The notes under the pieces were generated by a model. It searched no databases, was not told the DNA's origin, and worked only from the letters and a program-made list of their open reading frames with translations. Position numbers and translations under genes: made by a program. This document shows positions 7,906-11,337 of a DNA stretch of 11,337 bases, one piece after another (position 1 is the first letter of the stretch; each line of letters begins with the position of its first letter). The DNA comes from Verrucomicrobiales bacterium (GTDB lineage Bacteria > Verrucomicrobiota > Verrucomicrobiia > Verrucomicrobiales > DEV007): the NCBI GenBank assembly GCA_022424805.1, contig JAKMGR010000171.1:1-11337 (forward strand). The letters are read 5' to 3'.

Positions 7906-8976
7906 ATGAGCTGGAAGATCGCTGGAATCAATTTTGATCACTTTCACATGGGAGATCTACTCCGGATGGCGCATGAACATCCTGATGCGGAAATTGTTGG
8001 CATCTCGGATGAAGATGAATCCCGCATGTTCGAAGCGCGATCGAAATTCAACCTTACTCCGGCTCAGGTGTTCACCAATTTTCAAAAGTGCCTTGATGAA
8101 ACCCAGCCAGACCTCGTGATCCTCTGTCCGGCGGCAGCACGTCACGCCGAGTGGGTGGAAAAAGTGGCTCCGAGCGGGGCGCACATCATCATGGAAAAGC
8201 CATTCGCGGCTTCGCTCGCGGAAGCGGATCGCATGATTACCGCAATGGAAGACACCGGAAAGACTCTCGCGATCAATTGGCCGCTTGTGTGGTGTCGCTC
8301 ACACGCGCAAACGCGCGAGGTCATTCGCTCGGGAGCAATCGGCGAGGTTTGCGAAGTTCACTTTTACGACGGTAATCGCGGACCGCTCTGGCACGGTGCT
8401 GATAAGATGGAGAAGGAACCAACGGAAGCGGAAAAAGACGCGAGCTGGTTTTATAAGGCTCCGGAGGGAGGCGGCAGCTTGCAGGACTACCTCGGCTACG
8501 GCACGACTCTGGGAACGTGGTTTAACGATGGCAAGAAACCGATCGAGGTGATGGCGATGTGGGACCTCGAAAACAACAGCCTTGAAGTCGATGAACACAG
8601 TATAACGGTCGCGCGTTATGCATCGGGGCTTTCCAAATTCGAAACTCGTTGGGGAACATTTTCCGACCCGTGGATTCAACAGCCCCAACCGAAATGTGGC
8701 TTCGTCATCAAGGGATCGGAAGGAACTATTTCCAGCTACGACTATGACGACTTTATCACTGTGCAGACACCAGGCTGGCCGGAAGGACAGCAGGTCGAAG
8801 CACCGGAACTTTTCACTCCAAAGGGAAATCCGGTCGAATATTTTATTGACCGGATCAGTTCCGATTTGCCGCTCGAAGGACCCTTGAGCGTTGAAATCTC
8901 GCGCATAGGTCAACAGATTGTAGACACGGCTTTCCGCAGTGCGCGGAAGGGCAAAGCCCTCCCTCTCGTAGACTAG
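7906..8976 (+). CDS. Gfo/Idh/MocA-family oxidoreductase
   Basis: This 356-residue NAD(P)-dependent oxidoreductase belongs to the Gfo/Idh/MocA family, whose members act on sugars, inositols and related polyols. The N-terminal Rossmann domain (about 1-120) ends in the hallmark MEKPF, with the EKP lysine at residue 98. A C-terminal alpha/beta substrate domain follows, with EVCEVHFYDG and a glycine-rich EGGGSLQDYLGYG segment. The usual GxGxxG loop is replaced by GINFDHFHMGDLL (7-19), a rarer His-rich variant, so cofactor binding may be altered. The gene starts 82 bp after the permease with no terminator-like T run between, so co-transcription is likely. Its TAG stop shares bases with the stop of the convergent sigma gene. 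The substrate is unknown. Confidence 0.9.
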   Translation: MSWKIAGINFDHFHMGDLLRMAHEHPDAEIVGISDEDESRMFEARSKFNLTPAQVFTNFQKCLDETQPDLVILCPAAARHAEWVEKVAPSGAHIIMEKPFAASLAEADRMITAMEDTGKTLAINWPLVWCRSHAQTREVIRSGAIGEVCEVHFYDGNRGPLWHGADKMEKEPTEAEKDASWFYKAPEGGGSLQDYLGYGTTLGTWFNDGKKPIEVMAMWDLENNSLEVDEHSITVARYASGLSKFETRWGTFSDPWIQQPQPKCGFVIKGSEGTISSYDYDDFITVQTPGWPEGQQVEAPELFTPKGNPVEYFIDRISSDLPLEGPLSVEISRIGQQIVDTAFRSARKGKALPLVD

Positions 8977-9596
8977 CCAGAGATACTAGTGAGAAGAAGT
9001 TCTCCCTCTCCGCGCAATCCATCGTTGATCGAAACACGGAGACGATCGACACCGCGGCGGATTCTCGCTTTAACCGTTCCCAGAGGACTATCGATTCTCT
9101 CGGCGATCTGCTTCTGTGTGAGCCCTTCAAAATAAGCAAGTTCAATTACTTCGCGCTGTTCAGGTGAAAGCTTGACTACAGCGCTTCGCAAAACCTGCCG
9201 AGCGTCCGAACGATACAAATCCTCGCGACCCGTCGAACGCTTTTCAGGAGCCTCTCCCATCACCTTATCTTCATATCGGTCATAGAGCGCTCCGCGTCTT
9301 TGAACACTTCGGACGCGATCGATTGCACGGTTTCTTGCCGTGGTGCAAATCCAGGTAACGAGGCTTCCCTTCGCAGATTGAAAACTCTCCGCCTTTTTCC
9401 ATACGGTTGTCAGCACTTCGTTCATGATATCTTCCGTGTCCTCGTAGTGATTTAGGACTTTGAAGGCCGTCGAAAAAATCAGAGCTGAATACTTCTCCGT
9501 GAAGTCGGCAAAAGCCCCTTCGTCACGATTTGCAATTCTAGCCATCAGCGCAGCCTCCTCTTTTCTCTGGAGCTTTTTTTCGTCAGTTGTGTTCAT
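8973..9596 (-). CDS. ECF-type RNA polymerase sigma factor
   Basis: This 207-residue group IV sigma-70 factor would direct RNA polymerase to a stress or signal regulon. Region 2 (about 24-100) shows YEDTEDIMNEVLTTVWKKAESF and TWICTTARNRAIDRVRS, the -10 recognition helix block. Region 4 (about 133-187) has LSPEQREVIELAYFEGLTQ followed by the helix-turn-helix KQIAERIDSPLGTVKARIRRG, which binds -35 elements. I chose ATG 9596 rather than TTG 9608 because MNTTDEKK is a plausible start and ATG is preferred; no Shine-Dalgarno supports either. No anti-sigma gene is adjacent, which is unusual for ECF factors. Its neighbour across the divergent promoter region is a MerR regulator. Its stop overlaps the oxidoreductase stop at CTAG. 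Confidence 0.93.
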   Translation of the reverse strand: MNTTDEKKLQRKEEAALMARIANRDEGAFADFTEKYSALIFSTAFKVLNHYEDTEDIMNEVLTTVWKKAESFQSAKGSLVTWICTTARNRAIDRVRSVQRRGALYDRYEDKVMGEAPEKRSTGREDLYRSDARQVLRSAVVKLSPEQREVIELAYFEGLTQKQIAERIDSPLGTVKARIRRGVDRLRVSINDGLRGEGELLLTSISG

Positions 9597-9620
9597 AATA
9601 TTGGTCAAATCATTGGTGCC

Positions 9621-9649
9621 TTGATCAAGTTTTGTCTATGAACAATAGT
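9621..9649 (+). promoter_or_regulatory. Possible sigma-70-type promoter for the MerR gene
   Basis: TTGATC (9621-9626) and AATAGT (9644-9649) stand 17 bases apart and each matches four of six consensus bases. The -10 and spacer overlap the inverted repeat at 9632-9656, as expected for repression or MerR-type activation. The match is modest. Confidence 0.3.
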
Positions 9650-9656
9650 TAGACAA
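9632..9656. promoter_or_regulatory. Perfect inverted repeat, candidate operator between sigma and MerR genes
   Basis: TTGTCTA (9632-9638) and TAGACAA (9650-9656) are perfect inverted repeats separated by 11 bases, in the 134-bp divergent promoter region. Their size and spacing suit a dimeric regulator, most simply the adjacent MerR protein acting on its own and the sigma promoters. Binding itself is not shown by the sequence. Confidence 0.45.
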
Positions 9657-9730
9657 GTATTTTTTTGAAAAATCGTTCACTTTCTTTCGGAGAGGTGTCG
9701 TAACCTTAAACTCTGCGTAGCCAATAAACC

Positions 9731-10729
9731 ATGGAAGACACTGAAGATGAATACTTTGAGATAAGTGCGGTTGCCCGCCTCACGGGGATTTCTCCACACG
9801 CTCTTCGCGTTTGGGAACGTCGATACGGGGTTGTACAGCCAAATCGCAGTGAAAATCAGCGCAGGAAATATTCCCAGCCAGACATCCAACGCCTGTCTCT
9901 ACTGAAGACACTGGTCGATAATGGGCATTCGATCGGTTCGGTCGCAGAGCTTTCAATGGACCAGTTGAGCGAGCGCGTTGAGAACGTTCTGGCGTCACGA
10001 GCAGACGATGAAAACCTGGAAAACCACGCACCTGCAGGCGTTTGCCGAATTTCAGTTGTGGGAAAACTGATTCGAAATGCTGTCCGGGAAGCTGCTGACA
10101 AAGCTCCTGCCCTCTCGATCGTCGGTGAATTCGCGGATCTAACTGCATTGACGGAATCCTTGAAAGAAGGCGCTTCCGACTTGCTCATCATTGAGTCAGA
10201 AACCCTTTTTCCCGAGGATGTTGCCGCGATTCGAGAAGCAATCGAACAACAAGGAATTCGACGAGCGATCGTTGTTTATCGATTTGCCAGAGATACTGTT
10301 GTAAAGCCCTTAGACATCCGGAAGATCACAGCCCTTCGCGCTCCTGTTGATGCATCGGAAATCCAGCTCGCCTGCATCGCAGATGTGCAGTTGGCTCTCC
10401 GATCGGGAGAAAAGAACCACGATGCAGAGGCAAAAGACCCAAAAATTGGGCGGCCCAATACTGGCAACATCCCGGAGCGAGCTTTCAGCGACGATCAGCT
10501 CATTCGTATTTCTGATATTTCTTCCGTTGTAAAATGCGAATGCCCTCAGCATCTCGCTTCCCTGCTTGCGAGCCTTTCCGCCTTCGAGAGCTACAGCGAG
10601 CAGTGCGAAGATCGCAGTCCCGAGGATGCGAAACTTCACGCCTACCTGCATGAGACAACCGCGGACTGCCGATCTCGTATGGAAGCCGCATTGTCGAAGG
10701 TGCTGGTAGAGGAGGGAATTGAGGTCTAG
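9731..10729 (+). CDS. MerR-family transcriptional regulator with Cys/His-rich C-terminal region
   Basis: This 332-residue regulator has an N-terminal MerR winged helix (about 8-75). EISAVARLTGISPHALRVWE, RRYGVVQP and RRKYSQPDIQRL mark the recognition helix, the linker and the wing. A middle segment (about 105-225) has the alternating helix and strand look of a Rossmann-like or B12-domain fold. It lacks a visible DxHxxG cobalamin motif, so it is not an obvious CarH-type photoreceptor. The last 75 residues contain C269, C271, H274, C292, H303, H307 and C313, including CECPQH and FESYSEQC. I recall this pattern at the C-terminus of other bacterial MerR-like regulators, but its ligand is unknown to me. 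Metal or redox sensing is inference. It is divergent from an ECF sigma gene and 60 bp before dodecin. Confidence 0.85.
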   Translation: MEDTEDEYFEISAVARLTGISPHALRVWERRYGVVQPNRSENQRRKYSQPDIQRLSLLKTLVDNGHSIGSVAELSMDQLSERVENVLASRADDENLENHAPAGVCRISVVGKLIRNAVREAADKAPALSIVGEFADLTALTESLKEGASDLLIIESETLFPEDVAAIREAIEQQGIRRAIVVYRFARDTVVKPLDIRKITALRAPVDASEIQLACIADVQLALRSGEKNHDAEAKDPKIGRPNTGNIPERAFSDDQLIRISDISSVVKCECPQHLASLLASLSAFESYSEQCEDRSPEDAKLHAYLHETTADCRSRMEAALSKVLVEEGIEV

Positions 10730-10789
10730 GCCATTGTTGAATGGATTCGTTTACTGACAGAGCCATCGCGAATTCCTAGTGTTTCCCTG

Positions 10790-11047
10790 ATGCGTCCCCC
10801 GAAACTGGTGGTCTCCAGAGCATCTTTTTCTGTCAAACTCCTACCCATTATTTCTGCAGCCAAAGTAACAGGAATCATCTCATCATCCGAAGAAAGCTTT
10901 GATGATGCCGTCGAAAACGGGATCAAGCGCGCTCCTGAAACGCTGAAAAACCTCAAAGACGCCTCGGTGCAAAACCAGCAGGTGTCCGTCAAAGATGGCG
11001 AAATCGGAGAGTATTGCGTGAATCTCAGAATTACAATCGTGCTCTAA
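10790..11047 (+). CDS. Dodecin-family flavin-binding protein
   Basis: Dodecins are small proteins forming hollow dodecamers that bind flavins (riboflavin, FMN, lumichrome), and sometimes CoA, to store or shield them. The core VTGIISSSEESFDDAVENGI, then RAPETLKNLK, QQVSVKDGEIGEY and VNLRITIVL covers the whole beta-alpha-beta-beta fold. As annotated from ATG 10790 it has 85 residues, longer than the usual 65-75. Homologues begin M-S-x-A-K-V, which aligns with I-S-A-A-K-V at residues 21-26, so the first 20 residues are either a real extension or untranslated. The codon at the expected start (10850) is ATT. No Shine-Dalgarno precedes either site. It lies 60 bp after the MerR gene in the same direction and ends before a terminator. 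Confidence 0.85.
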   Translation: MRPPKLVVSRASFSVKLLPIISAAKVTGIISSSEESFDDAVENGIKRAPETLKNLKDASVQNQQVSVKDGEIGEYCVNLRITIVL

Positions 11048-11048
11048 G

Positions 11049-11066
11049 ATTGGTTGGATTACCAAT
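11049..11066 (+). repeat. Small perfect hairpin after dodecin
   Basis: ATTGGT and ACCAAT are perfect inverted repeats with a six-base spacer, starting two bases after the dodecin stop. It has no T run and probably serves as 3' end protection together with the terminator that follows. Confidence 0.4.
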
Positions 11067-11080
11067 TCGCCCTCAAGATT

Positions 11081-11109
11081 CTTTGGTCATCGGCCGAAGG
11101 CTTTTTTTT
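11081..11109 (+). terminator. Intrinsic terminator after dodecin
   Basis: CTTTGG (11081-11086) pairs with CCGAAG (11094-11099), with one G-U, around a seven-base loop. After GGC it is followed by eight T (11102-11109). It closes the MerR-dodecin transcription unit and separates it from lepA. Confidence 0.7.
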
Positions 11110-11152
11110 GTCGCCTATCCTCACGCGATCCAGCCATTCCGCGTTAAAATCT

Positions 11153-11174
11153 TGCAGGGCAATTTGGCCCTGCA
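11153..11174 (+). repeat. Perfect 8-bp hairpin upstream of lepA
   Basis: TGCAGGGC (11153-11160) and GCCCTGCA (11167-11174) are perfect inverted repeats around a six-base loop with no T run. The hairpin lies just upstream of the best lepA promoter candidate, so it could be a protein-binding palindrome in DNA rather than an RNA structure. Confidence 0.5.
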
Positions 11175-11182
11175 CCTGTCGC

Positions 11183-11211
11183 TTGAGCAAAGAATGAAAG
11201 CCATTTACATT
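11183..11211 (+). promoter_or_regulatory. Candidate sigma-70-type promoter for lepA
   Basis: TTGAGC (11183-11188) and TACATT (11206-11211) are exactly 17 bases apart, each matching four of six consensus positions. The implied start near 11218 gives a leader of about 53 bases before ATG 11271. Confidence 0.35.
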
Positions 11212-11270
11212 CGGCAGGATCAATCTAAGTTTCCGCTCACTTCCGCCCCGGGGGGAGAGCACAATCCAGC

Positions 11271-11337
11271 ATGTCTATTGAGCTGACACGAAATTTTTCG
11301 ATCATTGCGCACATTGATCACGGGAAGACAACTCTTT
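11271..11337 (+). CDS. lepA: Elongation factor 4 (LepA) GTPase, first 22 codons
   Basis: The reading frame begins MSIELTRNFSIIAHIDHGKT and runs off the window edge. NFSIIAHIDHGKTTL is the G1 (P-loop) start of the translation-factor GTPase LepA, also called EF4, a ribosome back-translocase and quality-control factor. The NFSIIAHID wording fits LepA better than TypA/BipA (NIAIIAHVD) or EF-G. A G-rich GGGGGAG (11250-11256) lies about 14 bases upstream of the ATG, which is longer than an ideal Shine-Dalgarno spacing. Confidence 0.85.
   Translation, partial: MSIELTRNFSIIAHIDHGKTTL

Noticed and set aside
9597..9608. TTG start for the sigma factor
   Set aside because: It adds four residues without a Shine-Dalgarno; ATG 9596 is simpler.
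10726..10992. Minus-strand 88-codon frame over the merR-dodecin junction
   Set aside because: It is antisense to the dodecin core, which is clearly coding on the + strand.
11014..11286. A 90-codon frame between dodecin and lepA
   Set aside because: It starts inside dodecin, runs through the terminator, a palindrome and the lepA start, and has no ribosome binding site or domain.
1..11337. CRISPR arrays, insertion sequences, tRNA or rRNA genes
   Set aside because: I saw no regularly spaced repeats, transposase motifs, terminal repeats or cloverleaf sequences.

Overview
The window is 11.3 kb of bacterial chromosome with densely packed housekeeping genes and no mobile elements, CRISPR arrays, tRNA or rRNA. 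The gene set (class I ribonucleotide reductase, unlinked full-length carB, NupG-type permease beside a Gfo/Idh/MocA oxidoreductase, LepA), moderate GC content and general lack of Shine-Dalgarno sequences suggest a PVC-type bacterium, perhaps Verrucomicrobiota. This placement is inference from style and remembered homologues, with low to moderate confidence.

Layout. Positions 1-1290 hold the 3' part of nrdA (+), ending in a strong hairpin terminator whose flanking A and T runs let it work in both directions. Positions 1363-1584 hold a probable fossil of a PrsW-type membrane protease. carB fills 1585-4788 (-), convergent with nrdA. The 358-bp gap 4789-5146 is unusually structured. It has an extended -10 promoter, a 10-bp inverted repeat enclosing an inner stem, a textbook intrinsic terminator, two further hairpins, and a nine-codon leader ORF carrying the best canonical Shine-Dalgarno in the window. 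A GNAT acetyltransferase and the PLP-homeostasis gene yggS follow as a coupled pair (ATGA overlap), closed by a terminator at 6367-6407. A nucleoside-type MFS permease and a Gfo/Idh/MocA oxidoreductase form a probable catabolic or uptake pair.

The right end is regulatory. An ECF sigma factor (-) shares its stop-codon bases with the oxidoreductase. It is divergent from a MerR-type regulator (+) across a 134-bp region with a perfect 7-7 inverted repeat that could be an operator. The MerR protein has a B12-domain-like middle region without a visible cobalamin motif and a Cys/His-rich C-terminal region. A dodecin (flavin-binding) gene lies 60 bp downstream. The window closes with the first 22 codons of lepA.

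The two most interesting items are the 4914-5023 structured RNA (standalone sRNA or attenuator/riboswitch-like leader of the GNAT-yggS operon) and the ECF sigma / MerR / dodecin neighbourhood, which could be a flavin or photo-oxidative stress module. Both are hypotheses from sequence alone.
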